A stretch of 64,000 bases of DNA from Marivita sp. (GCF_022763305.1 NZ_JALEGT010000100.1:37326-101325); one strand, 5' to 3'; numbered from the stretch's first letter, positions 27,068 to 36,434 are shown. Numbers and translations: made by a program. The notes: a model not told the origin generated them from the letters alone.

Positions 27068-28282
27068 ATGTTCGCATATCGCCTGCTGATGACGCTCTTC
27101 GCGGGCCGGGAACTGGCGAAACGGCTGAGCGCAAGGGATTGGCCCGCCATGCGCGCGCGGCTCGGGTGGATCGCGCCGTCGCGTGAGGCCAACCGCATCT
27201 GGCTGCACGCTGCCTCGAACGGTGAACTGGCGTCTGCGCGCCCGGTGATCGACAGCCTACTGGCAGACGGGCATGCGTTGCTGATCACCGTCAACACCGA
27301 CAGCGCGCGAGAGATGGCTCTAGGTTGGCACCTGGCGAACACCGATGTCCTGCTGGCCCCGGTCGATCTGCCCGGCCCGACGGCACGCGTTCTGCGCCAA
27401 TGGGGCATCACGGCCCATATCACGCTCGAATCCGACCTCTGGCCGATGCGCATCCTTCAAACCCCCGGTCCCGTGCTGGTTCTGGGCGGGCGGCTGACCG
27501 AACGCTCGGCCAAGGGCTGGGCGCGGTTCGCGCCTCTGGTGCGCCGCGTCATGGCGCGGGTCAGCTATCTCTCGGCGCAGGACAGTGGCTCGGCTGAACG
27601 CTTCGTGCAGGCCGGGCTTCCCGAAACCGCGCTTGGCCCGGTCTTTGACCTCAAGGCGCTTTACGTCCCGCCACAGGACCAGCCCGCCCCGGCCCTCGCC
27701 GAAACCTTCCCGCGCGCCGACACGTGGCTTGCCGCCTCGACCCACGAGGGCGAGGAGGACACGATCCTTGCAGCGCACAAGGCCGCACTGGCGCAGCGCC
27801 CGCAACTCAAACTGATCCTCGCCCCCCGCCATCCCAGACGCGCCGTCGAAGTCGCCAAGTTGATCCGCGCGCATGGCCTCACCTGTGCCCAGCGCAGTGC
27901 AGGCGATGATCCGGGCACGGCGCAGGTTTATCTGGCCGACACGCTGGGCGAGATGCACCTGTGGTACAGGCTTGCCGGCGTCACCTTCGTCGCCGGGTCG
28001 CTGACGGATCGCGGCGGGCACACGCCCTACGAACCTGCCGCGTTCGGGTCGGCCATTCTGCACGGCCCCGATACGGCCAATTTCCGCGCGGCCTACGACC
28101 GGCTGACCCAGCACAACGCCGCACTCTGCACGCCAGACACCGGTGCCATTACCCAAGCCCTCCTCACGCTCGACACAGCCGAAAAACAGGCACAACTGGG
28201 ACAGGCGGCGCAGGTCGCGTTGCGCCAGAGCACCGACCTCGACGCCCTGATGCGCGACATCACCAACGCGCTTGACGCTTGA
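27068..28282 (+). CDS. waaA: 3-deoxy-D-manno-octulosonic acid (Kdo) transferase WaaA/KdtA
   Basis: 404 residues of GT30. WaaA adds Kdo to lipid A precursor at the inner membrane. The N-terminus is hydrophobic (MFAYRLLMTLFAG), followed by IWLHAASNGELASARPV (44-60) carrying the family's conserved glutamate at 53 in an SNGE rather than the usual SVGE context. Further motifs are TLESDLWPM, LGGRLTERSAKGW, DTWLAASTHEGEEDTIL and the C-terminal FVAGSLTDRGGHTPYEPAAFG. It follows the glycosyltransferase by 30 bases, so the two are likely co-transcribed. Confidence 0.93.
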   Translation: MFAYRLLMTLFAGRELAKRLSARDWPAMRARLGWIAPSREANRIWLHAASNGELASARPVIDSLLADGHALLITVNTDSAREMALGWHLANTDVLLAPVDLPGPTARVLRQWGITAHITLESDLWPMRILQTPGPVLVLGGRLTERSAKGWARFAPLVRRVMARVSYLSAQDSGSAERFVQAGLPETALGPVFDLKALYVPPQDQPAPALAETFPRADTWLAASTHEGEEDTILAAHKAALAQRPQLKLILAPRHPRRAVEVAKLIRAHGLTCAQRSAGDDPGTAQVYLADTLGEMHLWYRLAGVTFVAGSLTDRGGHTPYEPAAFGSAILHGPDTANFRAAYDRLTQHNAALCTPDTGAITQALLTLDTAEKQAQLGQAAQVALRQSTDLDALMRDITNALDA

Positions 28283-28351
28283 TGTCCCCCGGCAAACGCT
28301 TATTTTTGAACAACCGACAACAACCAGAAAAGCACCCCCGCAGGCATCTCG

Positions 28352-28786
28352 ATGATCCAGTTCACCCTGAAATGCGCAAATGACCACCAGTTCGACAGTT
28401 GGTTCCAATCCGGAACCGCTTTCGACAAGCTGCATGCCTCGGGCATGGTAAGCTGTTCGGTCTGTGGCACCACGCAGGTGAACAAGGCGATGATGGCCCC
28501 GCGTGTGAGCACCACCGACAAGGCTGCAACGCCTCCGGCCAAACCCAGGCTGACCGAACCGGCCAGCCCGGCGGAACAGGCTTTGGCCGAACTCAAGAAA
28601 TACGTCGAGAAGAACTCTGATTACGTCGGCCGTGACTTCGCCAAAGAGGCGCGCGCGATCCACACAGGCGACGCGCCCCAGCGCCCTATCTGGGGCGAAA
28701 CGCGCGGCGACGAAGCAAAGAAACTGATCGAAGACGGCGTGCCCATCGCCCCCCTGCCCTTTACGCCGACACGGAAATCGAACTGA
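28352..28786 (+). CDS. DUF1178 family protein
   Basis: 144 residues. It begins MIQFTLKCANDHQFDSWFQS and continues with VSCSVCGTTQVNKAMMAP, giving a zinc-ribbon-like Cys set (C8, plus the CSVC pair), then a proline-rich linker and a helical C-terminal half with KEARAIHTGDAP. This is the DUF1178 pattern, conserved in alphaproteobacteria and of unknown function. The stop shares its A with the start of the next gene (TGATG), indicating coupling to the SDR. Confidence 0.87.
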   Translation: MIQFTLKCANDHQFDSWFQSGTAFDKLHASGMVSCSVCGTTQVNKAMMAPRVSTTDKAATPPAKPRLTEPASPAEQALAELKKYVEKNSDYVGRDFAKEARAIHTGDAPQRPIWGETRGDEAKKLIEDGVPIAPLPFTPTRKSN

Positions 28787-29436
28787 TGAATATTCTTATC
28801 ACCGGTGCCAATCGCGGCATCGGCGCAGCCCTTCTTAGCGCCGCCCAAGACCGCGGCGACACCGCCTTCGGCACCACCCGCAGCGCAGACCACGATACGC
28901 TCCTGCCGCTGGATGTGCGCGATCCTGAAAGCTGCGCCGCCCTGGCGGACCGTCTCAAGGACACGCCCATCGACCTTCTGGTCTGCAACGCGGGCGTCTA
29001 TCTCGAAAAGGGCATGCCCACCGACAGCCTGACTGACCCGCAACTTTGGGCCGACAGCTTCGCCACCAACGTGACCGGCGTCTACCTGACCGCGATGGCG
29101 TTCCTGCCGCATCTCAAACGCAGCAGCGCGCCGAAGCTGGCGATCATCTCGTCACAGATGGGGTCCAGCACCCGCGCGAAAGGACAAAGCTATATCTACC
29201 GTGCGTCCAAATCCGCAGCCCTGAACCTTGGCCGCAACCTTGCCGTCGATCTGAAACCGCAGGGCATCCCGGTGGGCATCTACCATCCCGGCTGGGTCCG
29301 CACCGACATGGGCACCGACGCCGCCGACATCGGAACGGACGAGTCCGCACGCGGGCTTCTGCACCGCTTCGACGCCCTGTCGCTCGACACCACCGGCTGT
29401 TTCGAGATGTGGAACGGCGACGCGATGCCGTTTTGA
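28786..29436 (+). CDS. Short-chain dehydrogenase/reductase
   Basis: 216 residues of a classical SDR. The cofactor loop ILITGANRGIGAALL is at residues 3-17, an NAG motif follows (LVCNAGVYLEKG), and the catalytic set is Ser (AIISSQMGS) with YRASKSAALN as the Y-x-x-x-K pair. The C-terminal IYHPGWVRTDMG is typical of the C-factor-like subgroup. The physiological substrate is unknown. It is coupled to DUF1178 upstream and to the NTF2-like gene downstream, whose TTG start overlaps its stop. Confidence 0.88.
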   Translation: MNILITGANRGIGAALLSAAQDRGDTAFGTTRSADHDTLLPLDVRDPESCAALADRLKDTPIDLLVCNAGVYLEKGMPTDSLTDPQLWADSFATNVTGVYLTAMAFLPHLKRSSAPKLAIISSQMGSSTRAKGQSYIYRASKSAALNLGRNLAVDLKPQGIPVGIYHPGWVRTDMGTDAADIGTDESARGLLHRFDALSLDTTGCFEMWNGDAMPF

Positions 29437-29882
29437 CGGTCTCGGCCCCCGAAGAGTTCCCAAAGGCCTTTGCCGACGCCTGGCACAGCCGCGATGGTCA
29501 TCGCATCGGTGCGCTGTTTGCTGAAGACGCGGATTTCGTGAACGTCACTGGCCTCTGGTGGCGCAACCGGGCGGCAATCTCAAAGGCGCATGACTACGCG
29601 CTCAAATCCTTTTTCGGCAACACGACGCTGAAACCCGGCGTGACCACCACACGCCAGCTTGGCCCGGACCATGCTGTCGTTCAGTGCCGCTTTACGTTGA
29701 CCGGCCAGACCGCCCCCGACGGCACAACCGCGAACACGCGCCAGACAATCCTGACATTCGTGCTGCAGAACACGCCAGATGGCTGGCAGGCCGTCGCGGC
29801 GCAGAACACCGATGTGGTCCCCGGCAAGGAGACCCATGTGAACACCGGCGACCTCACCGCTGTTGACTATCGGGACACGTAA
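29433..29882 (+). CDS. SgcJ/EcaC-type NTF2-like protein (TTG start)
   Basis: 149 residues with one NTF2/DUF4440-like fold: EEFPKAFADAWHSRDGHRIGALFAEDADFVNVTGLWWRNRAAI is the usual helix-strand opening, and LTFVLQNTPDGWQAVAAQNTDV the closing strands. Members bind small ligands or act as isomerases; none of that can be specified here. The frame has no ATG near its beginning; the TTG at 29433 overlaps the SDR stop (TTGA), which explains the start by translational coupling. Longer readings of this frame lie wholly inside the SDR gene. Confidence 0.75.
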   Translation: MTVSAPEEFPKAFADAWHSRDGHRIGALFAEDADFVNVTGLWWRNRAAISKAHDYALKSFFGNTTLKPGVTTTRQLGPDHAVVQCRFTLTGQTAPDGTTANTRQTILTFVLQNTPDGWQAVAAQNTDVVPGKETHVNTGDLTAVDYRDT

Positions 29883-29963
29883 TCGGCCCACATCACGCAG
29901 CGCTCTTGCGCGGCACCGCCACCCGACGTAAAGCACCCGCTGAGTCTGACCCGGGAGGCCAAT

Positions 29964-31202
29964 ATGCCCGTTCTCGTGATGAAATTCGGCGGAACCTCCG
30001 TCGCCACGCTCGACCGCATCCGCCGTGCGGCCAAACGTGTCGGCGTCGAGGTCGCCAAGGGCTATGACGTGATCGTCATAGTCTCCGCCATGTCCGGCGA
30101 AACGAACAAGCTGGTGGGCTTCGTCAACGAAACCTCGCCGCTTTTCGATGCGCGCGAATACGATGCCGTCGTGTCCTCGGGCGAAAACGTCACTGCGGGC
30201 CTCATGGCGCTGACGCTGCAGGAAATGGATATCCCCGCGCGCAGCTGGCAGGGCTGGCAGGTTCCGGTGAGAACCACCTCCGCCCATTCCTCGGCCCGGA
30301 TCGAGGAAATCCCCACCGACAACATCAACCGCAAATTCGGCGAAGGCATGAAGGTTGCCGTCGTCGCAGGCTTTCAGGGCATCAGCCCCGAAGGCCGCAT
30401 CACGACGCTGGGCCGTGGCGGGTCCGACACCACCGCTGTCGCCTTCGCCGCCGCGTTCGGCGCGGAACGCTGCGACATCTATACGGACGTGGACGGTGTC
30501 TACACCACCGATCCGCGCATCTGCGACAAGGCCCGCAAGCTTGACCGCATCGCGTTCGAGGAAATGCTGGAACTCGCGTCTCTGGGCGCAAAAGTGCTGC
30601 AAACCCGCTCGGTCGAACTGGCGATGCGGTATAAGGTGAAACTGCGCGTGCTCAGCAGTTTCGAGGAACAATCTGACGACGCAGGAACCCTGGTCTGCGA
30701 CGAGGAGGACATCATGGAAAGCAATGTTGTAGCAGGCGTGGCCTATTCCCGCGACGAGGCCAAGATGACCCTCGTCTCCGTCGCCGACCGCCCCGGCATC
30801 GCCGCGGCGATCTTCACACCGCTGTCAGAGGCGGGCGTGAATGTCGACATGATCGTGCAGAACATCTCGGAAGAGGGTCGCACCGACATGACCTTCTCCT
30901 GCCCCACCGATCAGGTCAAGCGCGCCGAAAAGGCGATGAGCGATGCCAAGACGGCGGGCAAGATCAACTTCCACGACATCGTGGCAGACACCGGTGTCGC
31001 CAAGGTCTCGGTGGTGGGCATCGGCATGCGCAGCCACACCGGCGTGGCCGCCAAAATGTTCCAAGTACTCGCCAAAGAGGGGATCAACATCAAGGTGATC
31101 ACAACCTCCGAGATAAAAATTTCCGTTCTGATCGACCGGAAATACATGGAACTTGCCGTTCAGGCGCTGCATGATGCGTTCGAACTGGAGAAAGCCTCCT
31201 GA
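29964..31202 (+). CDS. lysC: Aspartate kinase
   Basis: 412 residues. It phosphorylates aspartate, opening the lysine, threonine, methionine and diaminopimelate pathways. The N-terminal amino-acid kinase domain has VMKFGGTSVATLDRIRRAA (4-22), SSGENVTAGLMAL and TTLGRGGSDTTAVAFAAAFG; the C-terminal third holds two ACT domains (VSVADRPGIAAAIFTPLSEA and VVGIGMRSHTGVAAKMFQVL), the basis of feedback control by lysine and/or threonine. GGGAGG lies upstream of the ATG. ThrC, further along the window, uses a product of this pathway. Confidence 0.96.
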   Translation: MPVLVMKFGGTSVATLDRIRRAAKRVGVEVAKGYDVIVIVSAMSGETNKLVGFVNETSPLFDAREYDAVVSSGENVTAGLMALTLQEMDIPARSWQGWQVPVRTTSAHSSARIEEIPTDNINRKFGEGMKVAVVAGFQGISPEGRITTLGRGGSDTTAVAFAAAFGAERCDIYTDVDGVYTTDPRICDKARKLDRIAFEEMLELASLGAKVLQTRSVELAMRYKVKLRVLSSFEEQSDDAGTLVCDEEDIMESNVVAGVAYSRDEAKMTLVSVADRPGIAAAIFTPLSEAGVNVDMIVQNISEEGRTDMTFSCPTDQVKRAEKAMSDAKTAGKINFHDIVADTGVAKVSVVGIGMRSHTGVAAKMFQVLAKEGINIKVITTSEIKISVLIDRKYMELAVQALHDAFELEKAS

Positions 31203-31249
31203 CCACGTGACCTGCGCTGTCACGTAAGGCGGCACGCGAGGGGCAGAGT

Positions 31250-33490
31250 ATGGTTGAGCGCGCGGAAAGCGAAAGCCGCAAGCTGCTTGGGCGGCTGCGC
31301 GACACGATGGCCAGCCAGGCGGCGGGCCAGGAACGGCTGGATCAGATCACCCATCTGACCGCCGATTCCATGGGCACCGAAGTGTGCTCGATCTACCTGT
31401 TCCGCGACGACGAAACGCTCGAACTTTGCGCGACTCAGGGCCTCAACCCCGAATCCGTGCACCAAACCCGAATGAAGTTGGGCGAAGGCCTCGTCGGTCG
31501 CGTTGCCCGCACCGGAAAAGTGATCAACGCCGCCGATGCGCCCTCGGCCAAAGGCTTCCGCTACATGCCGGAAACCGGCGAGGAGATCTATTCCAGCTTC
31601 CTCGGCGTCCCCATCCAGCGCCTCGGCGAAAAGCTGGGTGTTCTGGTCGTGCAGTCCAAGGAAGCCCGCGAATTCAGCGCCGACGAAGTCTATGCGCTCG
31701 AAGTCGTGGCGATGGTGCTGGCCGAAATGACCGAACTGGGGGCCTTTGTCGGCGAAGGTGCCGCCCTGCGCGCACGCCACACGCAGCCGGTGCTGATCCG
31801 CGGCGTCACCGCACAGGAAGGCACTGCCGAAGGGCATATCTGGCTGCATGAACCGCGCGTCGTCGTCACCAACCTAGTCGCCGATGACCCGGCCCGCGAA
31901 CATGTGCGCCTGACCGAAGCGGTGGAAAACCTGCGCGTGAGTGTCGATCAACTGCTCGCCGGTGCCAGCGGTGACACCGAACAGGTGCAGGTCCTCGAAG
32001 CCTACCGCATGTTTGCCAACTCCAAGGGCTGGCTGCGCCGCATGGAGGAGAACATCGACCGCGGTCTCAGCGCCGAAGCCGCCGTCGAAAAGGAACAGTC
32101 CGACGTGCGCGCCCGCATGTTGCAGGCGACAGACGCCTATCTGCGCGAACGTCTTCAGGATCTCGACGACCTGTCGAACCGGCTGCTGCGCATCCTGACG
32201 GGTCAGGGCCACCAGACCGGCGCCGAACTGCCCGAGAACCCGATCCTCGTCGCCCGCAATATCGGTCCAGGCGAACTGCTCGAATACGGCCGCCAATTGC
32301 GCGGCATCATTCTCGAGGAAGGCTCTGTCGGCAGCCATGCCGCCATCGTCGCCCGCGCGCTGGCGATCCCGCTCGTCATCAACGCCAAGCGCATCCAGAA
32401 CGAGGCGCTGAACGGCGATCATGTGATGGTCGACGGCGATCAGGGCGTGGTGCATCTGCGTCCCGACGACACCGTCGTCAACGCCTTCCGCGACAAGATG
32501 GCGATGCAGGCCAAGGCGCAGGAACGCTATGCCTCGATCCGAGACAAGCCCGCAGTCACACTCTGCGGCAAGACCATCCGTCTCGACATGAACGCGGGCC
32601 TGATGGCCGACCTGCCGTCGCTGGAAAGCTCCGGTGCCGAAGGCGTCGGCCTCTTCCGCACCGAGCTGCAATTCCTCGTCCGCAGCCAGATGCCCAAGCG
32701 GACCGAACTGGCCGCGCTCTATGCCCGCGTGCTTGACGCCGCCAAGGGCAAGCGCGTGGTCTTCCGCACGCTCGACATAGGGTCGGACAAGGTGCTGCCC
32801 TACATGCAGGCGCAGGACGAACCGAACCCCGCGCTGGGATGGCGTGCGATCCGAGTCGGCCTCGACAAGCCGGGCGTGATGCGGATGCAGTTGCAGGCGC
32901 TTCTGCGCGCCGCCAATGGCCGCCCTCTGTCTCTGATGTTCCCGTTCATCGCGCAGTACGAGGAGTATACAGCGGCCCGCGCCGAGGTGGACAAGGCCAT
33001 CGCCCGCGAGAAAAAGCTGGGGCACACCCTGCCCGAAAAGCTGGAAATCGGCGCGATGCTGGAAACCCCGTCGCTCGCCTATGCGTGCAAGAAATTCTAC
33101 GAAGAGGTCGAGTTTCTGTCGATTGGCGGTAATGACCTCAAGCAGTTCTTCTTCGCCGCCGACCGCGAGAACGAACGCGTCCGCCGCCGTTACGATACGC
33201 TGAACGTCAGCTTCCTGAGCTTCCTCGAAGATATCGTTGCACGCTGCGCGGCCACCAACACCCGCCTCTCCTTCTGCGGGGAAGACGCCGGCCGCCCGGT
33301 CGAAGCCCTCTGCCTCGCCGCAATCGGCCTGCATTCCCTGTCCATGCGCCCCGCCTCCGTCGGCCCGGTCAAGCATCTGCTGCGACGGTGCAACCTCGAC
33401 GACGTGCGCACCGTCATCCACGACGCGCGCGATGCCGGGGAGCAATCGGTACGGCCGGCGGTGATGGAGTATCTGCGCGGGTTGAGTTGA
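31250..33490 (+). CDS. ptsP: Nitrogen phosphotransferase enzyme I (PtsP, GAF + EI)
   Basis: 746 residues. PtsP takes phosphate from PEP and passes it to NPr and then to regulatory EIIA-Ntr, linking nitrogen/carbon status to regulation rather than to sugar uptake. An N-terminal GAF domain (about 20-155) is followed by the EI phosphohistidine domain with EEGSVGSHAAIVARALAIPL (His363 as phosphorylation site) and the PEP-binding barrel (ADLPSLESSGAEGVGLFRTE, FRTLDIGSDKVLPYMQ, LSFCGEDAGRPVEALCLAAI). It starts 47 bases after lysC on the same strand. Confidence 0.95.
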   Translation: MVERAESESRKLLGRLRDTMASQAAGQERLDQITHLTADSMGTEVCSIYLFRDDETLELCATQGLNPESVHQTRMKLGEGLVGRVARTGKVINAADAPSAKGFRYMPETGEEIYSSFLGVPIQRLGEKLGVLVVQSKEAREFSADEVYALEVVAMVLAEMTELGAFVGEGAALRARHTQPVLIRGVTAQEGTAEGHIWLHEPRVVVTNLVADDPAREHVRLTEAVENLRVSVDQLLAGASGDTEQVQVLEAYRMFANSKGWLRRMEENIDRGLSAEAAVEKEQSDVRARMLQATDAYLRERLQDLDDLSNRLLRILTGQGHQTGAELPENPILVARNIGPGELLEYGRQLRGIILEEGSVGSHAAIVARALAIPLVINAKRIQNEALNGDHVMVDGDQGVVHLRPDDTVVNAFRDKMAMQAKAQERYASIRDKPAVTLCGKTIRLDMNAGLMADLPSLESSGAEGVGLFRTELQFLVRSQMPKRTELAALYARVLDAAKGKRVVFRTLDIGSDKVLPYMQAQDEPNPALGWRAIRVGLDKPGVMRMQLQALLRAANGRPLSLMFPFIAQYEEYTAARAEVDKAIAREKKLGHTLPEKLEIGAMLETPSLAYACKKFYEEVEFLSIGGNDLKQFFFAADRENERVRRRYDTLNVSFLSFLEDIVARCAATNTRLSFCGEDAGRPVEALCLAAIGLHSLSMRPASVGPVKHLLRRCNLDDVRTVIHDARDAGEQSVRPAVMEYLRGLS

Positions 33491-33498
33491 GTGCGACT

Positions 33499-33906
33499 TT
33501 ACTCCGGAAGTCCTGCGATCTGGTTCAAAGAGGCAAGGTCTTCGTCCCAGGTCGCGCGGCTTGACCAACAGATATGCGCGTTCGGCCGAATGTTGACAGG
33601 ACTATCCAGTGACCCCGCGGGCACGACGACCATGTTTTTTGTCCCTTGCTGAAATGGCAGGGCCGACCCGCATTCTGCGCAAAAGCACTTCATGTGCCTT
33701 GTGCCCGGCAGCCTGAACGTCCGAACCTGATCGACGCCTGAAACCCAAGTGATCGTCGCAGAAGATGAAAACAGGTTCGCCGAATGGGCCGAGCCACTAT
33801 CTTTGCGACACCGCGTGCAATGGCACAGAAAGAAACTGTCGAATGCCCCCGCAATGCGGAATTTCACCACGCCGCAGAGGCACTGTCCGAGTGTCTCATG
33901 TTCCAT
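33499..33906 (-). CDS. GFA-type (CENP-V-like) zinc protein
   Basis: 135 residues of the GFA family, related to glutathione-dependent formaldehyde-activating enzyme. Zinc cysteines are visible in GQCLCGVVKF, FFLCHCTRCRKDSG and HMKCFCAECGSALPF, the expected three-cluster arrangement. Activity on S-hydroxymethylglutathione is not assured; most members are uncharacterised. I used the ATG at 33906 so that the protein begins MEHETLGQC; an upstream ATG at 33951 adds unrelated residues. It converges on ptsP. Confidence 0.85.
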   Translation of the reverse strand: MEHETLGQCLCGVVKFRIAGAFDSFFLCHCTRCRKDSGSAHSANLFSSSATITWVSGVDQVRTFRLPGTRHMKCFCAECGSALPFQQGTKNMVVVPAGSLDSPVNIRPNAHICWSSRATWDEDLASLNQIAGLPE

Positions 33907-34314
33907 GAAAAGCCCCCCAGCGAAGCAGCTGCTTGGTCGCCGACAAAACACAAATAAGTCGGGTAGGACTATCGGTGCGCTGAACCAAGGTCAAACTTGC
34001 ACTGAGGCGCATGCCGCCACCGAAGCGGCGATCCCGTCGCGAGAGCCTTTATCGGAACAGACCGCGAGAAACAGGCCATTCCGCCCCAAACCCCAACAGC
34101 ACGCCTCAGCCATTCTGGCTGACCAAAGCCGGGTTTTCCGACCCGCGTGCTGTCAGAGCCTGTGAGGCGAACGGGTGCGCAATGGTCCGGTGCCGGATCA
34201 TGATTGGATCACGACGCCCCGTCCGCTCATGCCCCCGAGCTTCATCGGGAACAGGGCCAATTTCCGCCATTAACGTTAAGATCGGGTGAACCGTTGGGAT
34301 AATTTAAGCAGAAT
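33907..34314. other. Non-coding stretch without recognisable features
   Basis: About 408 bases between two minus-strand genes. Open frames here are short and show no recognisable protein family, and I find no tRNA, terminator or insertion-sequence ends. It should contain the promoter of the GFA gene and the 3' end of the ecsC-like transcript. It could be a decayed gene, but I have no positive evidence for this. Confidence 0.5.
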
Positions 34315-35064
34315 TCAGACCGTTTTCATCGCCCGACGCAGTTCTTCGACCAGCAGCGTCTCGGACATGCCAGAGTCGATCGCCAGCCGCCGCAACCCGA
34401 AATGCACATGGGCCATTTTCTGATAGTAGCTGGTATAAGCGTAATTCGTCGCCGCTCCCGCAGCCGCCCCAAGGATCGGCACGGTCTGCGCGGCAAGCTT
34501 CTGGCCCAGCACGGTCGCAAGCTTGGGCGCCACGGATTTCATGATCCCGTGCACCGCCGTCCCCGTCAGCGTCACCCTTGTGGTCAGGAACGCCATGTTC
34601 GCCCCGTCATCATCGGCCAAGGGTCCGGCACTTGCGAACACGGTCAGGCAATCGGCCAGCACGTCGGGATCGTTCGGATCAAACTGATATTCCGCCGCAA
34701 TGCCCTGAATCGCACGCAAAAGCACCGTGGTCGTCACAGGCAGTTCCGCAAGCGCCGTCGGCAAACCGCCAGCGCCGCCAACGGCCCCCATCGCCGTGGT
34801 GACCGCCGTGTTGAGCCAGCCCTTCTGGTCCGGCACCACGCCGCGCGATTGCCTTGCGGCCTGCAGCGCGACCCTCAAAGCGCGCTCCGTCGCGCCCTCC
34901 AGACCCAGTTTCACCGGCTGCGGCAACCGTTCGAGCAGGTTTTCGGCCCGCCCTCCGATCATGTTGAGCACCTGCAGGCCAACTCCCCCGGCGGCCTTGT
35001 GGCGGCGGGCCAACGAAGCGATGGCAGTCTGGGTGTCCTGAGGCACGAGATCGGTTCCTGTCAT
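34315..35064 (-). CDS. EcsC family protein
   Basis: 249 residues matching the EcsC family (named after the third gene of the Bacillus ecs locus; function unclear). It has a long alanine-rich helical core, GLEGATERALRVALQAARQS, the TTAMGAVGGAGGLPTALAEL segment that is hydrophobic enough to contact membrane, and ILGAAAGAATNYAYTSYYQKM near the C-terminus, which is typical of the family. I chose ATG 35064 (MTGTDLVPQ); the frame remains open upstream only in the alternate frame of the GNAT gene. Confidence 0.82.
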   Translation of the reverse strand: MTGTDLVPQDTQTAIASLARRHKAAGGVGLQVLNMIGGRAENLLERLPQPVKLGLEGATERALRVALQAARQSRGVVPDQKGWLNTAVTTAMGAVGGAGGLPTALAELPVTTTVLLRAIQGIAAEYQFDPNDPDVLADCLTVFASAGPLADDDGANMAFLTTRVTLTGTAVHGIMKSVAPKLATVLGQKLAAQTVPILGAAAGAATNYAYTSYYQKMAHVHFGLRRLAIDSGMSETLLVEELRRAMKTV

Positions 35065-35095
35065 ACCGTACAATTGGGGACATGTGCCGTACGGT

Positions 35096-35581
35096 TCAAG
35101 CGTCCCGCTGCACAACACCTTCAACGCCGTCCCACGCGCCCGGCTCCAGCTCCAATGCCAGAACCCGGTCCGGGTTGGTGGGCGGTGGCATCTCGACCCC
35201 GTCGATCTTCCAGAACCCGAACCGCTTGTAGTAGGGCGCATCCCCCACCAGGAGCACCCGCGCCCAGCCTTCGCTCTGCGCTTGGTCCAGACTGTCGCGG
35301 ATGAGCGCACCACCCAGCCCCTCACCCTGCGCGGTGGGGTGTACGGCCACCGGCCCCAAGAGCAGAACCCTCTGCCCTGCGACCCGCACAGGCCAGTACC
35401 GGATGGCGCCGCCCACGATCCCCTGCTCGTCCCGCGCCACCCGGCTGAGGCTCGCCACCGGCGGGATGCCATCCCGCAACCGGTAGGATGACAGCGCCTC
35501 GCGTCCCGGTGCGAAACACAGGTCGTAGAGGGCTTCGACCTCCCACCAGTCGCCTTTGGTTTCCGGTCTCAGGGTGAACAT
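35096..35581 (-). CDS. GNAT-family N-acetyltransferase (YhbS-like)
   Basis: 161 residues. The N-terminus MFTLRPETKGDWWEVEALYD is the usual GNAT opening; LLLGPVAVHPTAQGEGLGGALIRDSL holds the acetyl-CoA binding loop and YYKRFGFWK the C-terminal motif of the COG3153 (YhbS/YjhQ-like) group. The substrate is unknown. The gene precedes the ecsC-like gene by 31 bases and is divergent from the flavin reductase gene. Confidence 0.86.
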   Translation of the reverse strand: MFTLRPETKGDWWEVEALYDLCFAPGREALSSYRLRDGIPPVASLSRVARDEQGIVGGAIRYWPVRVAGQRVLLLGPVAVHPTAQGEGLGGALIRDSLDQAQSEGWARVLLVGDAPYYKRFGFWKIDGVEMPPPTNPDRVLALELEPGAWDGVEGVVQRDA

Positions 35582-35680
35582 AAAACCGCTCTTCGTTGAC
35601 GTGCGGCACACCCCCGTGCATTCCGCTGCGAAACGGCCTATCACGCTGGAAAACAATCGGCAAACAGGGAGCTTGCCCTT

Positions 35681-36286
35681 ATGTTCTACCGCCCCGAAGA
35701 CGGCCACGGCCTGCCGCACAACCCGTTCAACGCCATCGTGACCCCCCGCCCCATCGGCTGGATCTCGACCCGTGGCAGCGACGGGCAGGACAATCTTGCG
35801 CCCTATTCCTTCTTCAATGCCGTGGCCTACGTCCCGCCGCAGGTGATGTTCGCTTCCACTTCCGCCAAACCGGATCGCGGCGACACCAAGGACAGCGTGG
35901 CCCAGATCCGCGACACCGGTGTCTTCGCCGTCAACATCGTCGAATACGCCATGCGCGACGCGATGAATCAGACCTCGGGCGCATGGGACCGCGATGTGGA
36001 CGAATTCGCGCATGCGGGCATCGACAAAGCCGAATGCGACACGATCAACTGCCCCCGCGTGGAGGGTGCGCCCGCCACGCTGGAATGCAAACTGACCCAG
36101 ATCGTCAAACTGCCCGGAGAGGCCAATTTCGCCGTCTTCGGCGAAGTCACAGGCGTTCACATGCGCGACGATTGCATCGTGGATGGCGAATTCGACGTGC
36201 TGCGTTTCAACCCGCTGACGCGCATGGGTTACCGCGATTATTCGGTGATCCACGAAAAGTTCAGCCTGAAGCGCCCCGGAGAATAG
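35681..36286 (+). CDS. Flavin reductase-like, FMN-binding protein
   Basis: 201 residues with a flavin reductase-like split beta-barrel. Motifs include NAIVTPRPIGWISTRGSDGQ, LAPYSFFNAVAYVPPQVMF and FAVNIVEYAMRDAMNQTS, which fit the DUF447/flavin-reductase group that binds FMN. Such proteins reduce or carry flavin for a partner oxygenase, but none is adjacent. A CAGGGAG site lies 8 bases upstream of ATG 35681. It shares its upstream region with the divergent GNAT gene and is followed by a triple-palindrome module. Confidence 0.85.
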   Translation: MFYRPEDGHGLPHNPFNAIVTPRPIGWISTRGSDGQDNLAPYSFFNAVAYVPPQVMFASTSAKPDRGDTKDSVAQIRDTGVFAVNIVEYAMRDAMNQTSGAWDRDVDEFAHAGIDKAECDTINCPRVEGAPATLECKLTQIVKLPGEANFAVFGEVTGVHMRDDCIVDGEFDVLRFNPLTRMGYRDYSVIHEKFSLKRPGE

Positions 36287-36327
36287 GTCACGTCTTGCAT
36301 ACCCGGGGCTCCGCCCATTCTCACCTC

Positions 36328-36394
36328 AAACCATCCCCCGGATGGTTTGTGTGCCAGAGGCACAACCGGTTCGAATTGTTTCGCGCGCGAAACA
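36328..36394. repeat. Triple-palindrome intergenic module
   Basis: Three consecutive inverted repeats follow the flavin reductase gene: AAACCATCC/GGATGGTTT with a 3-base loop (36328-36348), GTGCC/GGCAC with a 3-base loop (36351-36363) and an 18-base perfect palindrome with half-site TGTTTCGCG (36377-36394). They lie upstream of the Lin0512 gene and may act as terminator or regulatory hairpins. Confidence 0.7.
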
Positions 36395-36434
36395 TTGGGT
36401 CCGATCCGGTCTTTTAGCAAAAGGTTTACACGAT

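Noticed and set aside
31874..33568. Long minus-strand open frame opposite ptsP
   Set aside because: Antisense shadow; no recognised protein features, while ptsP on the plus strand is complete.
33907..34314. Possible decayed gene or insertion sequence remnant
   Set aside because: No terminal repeats, no transposase-like peptide and no homology I can recognise in any frame.
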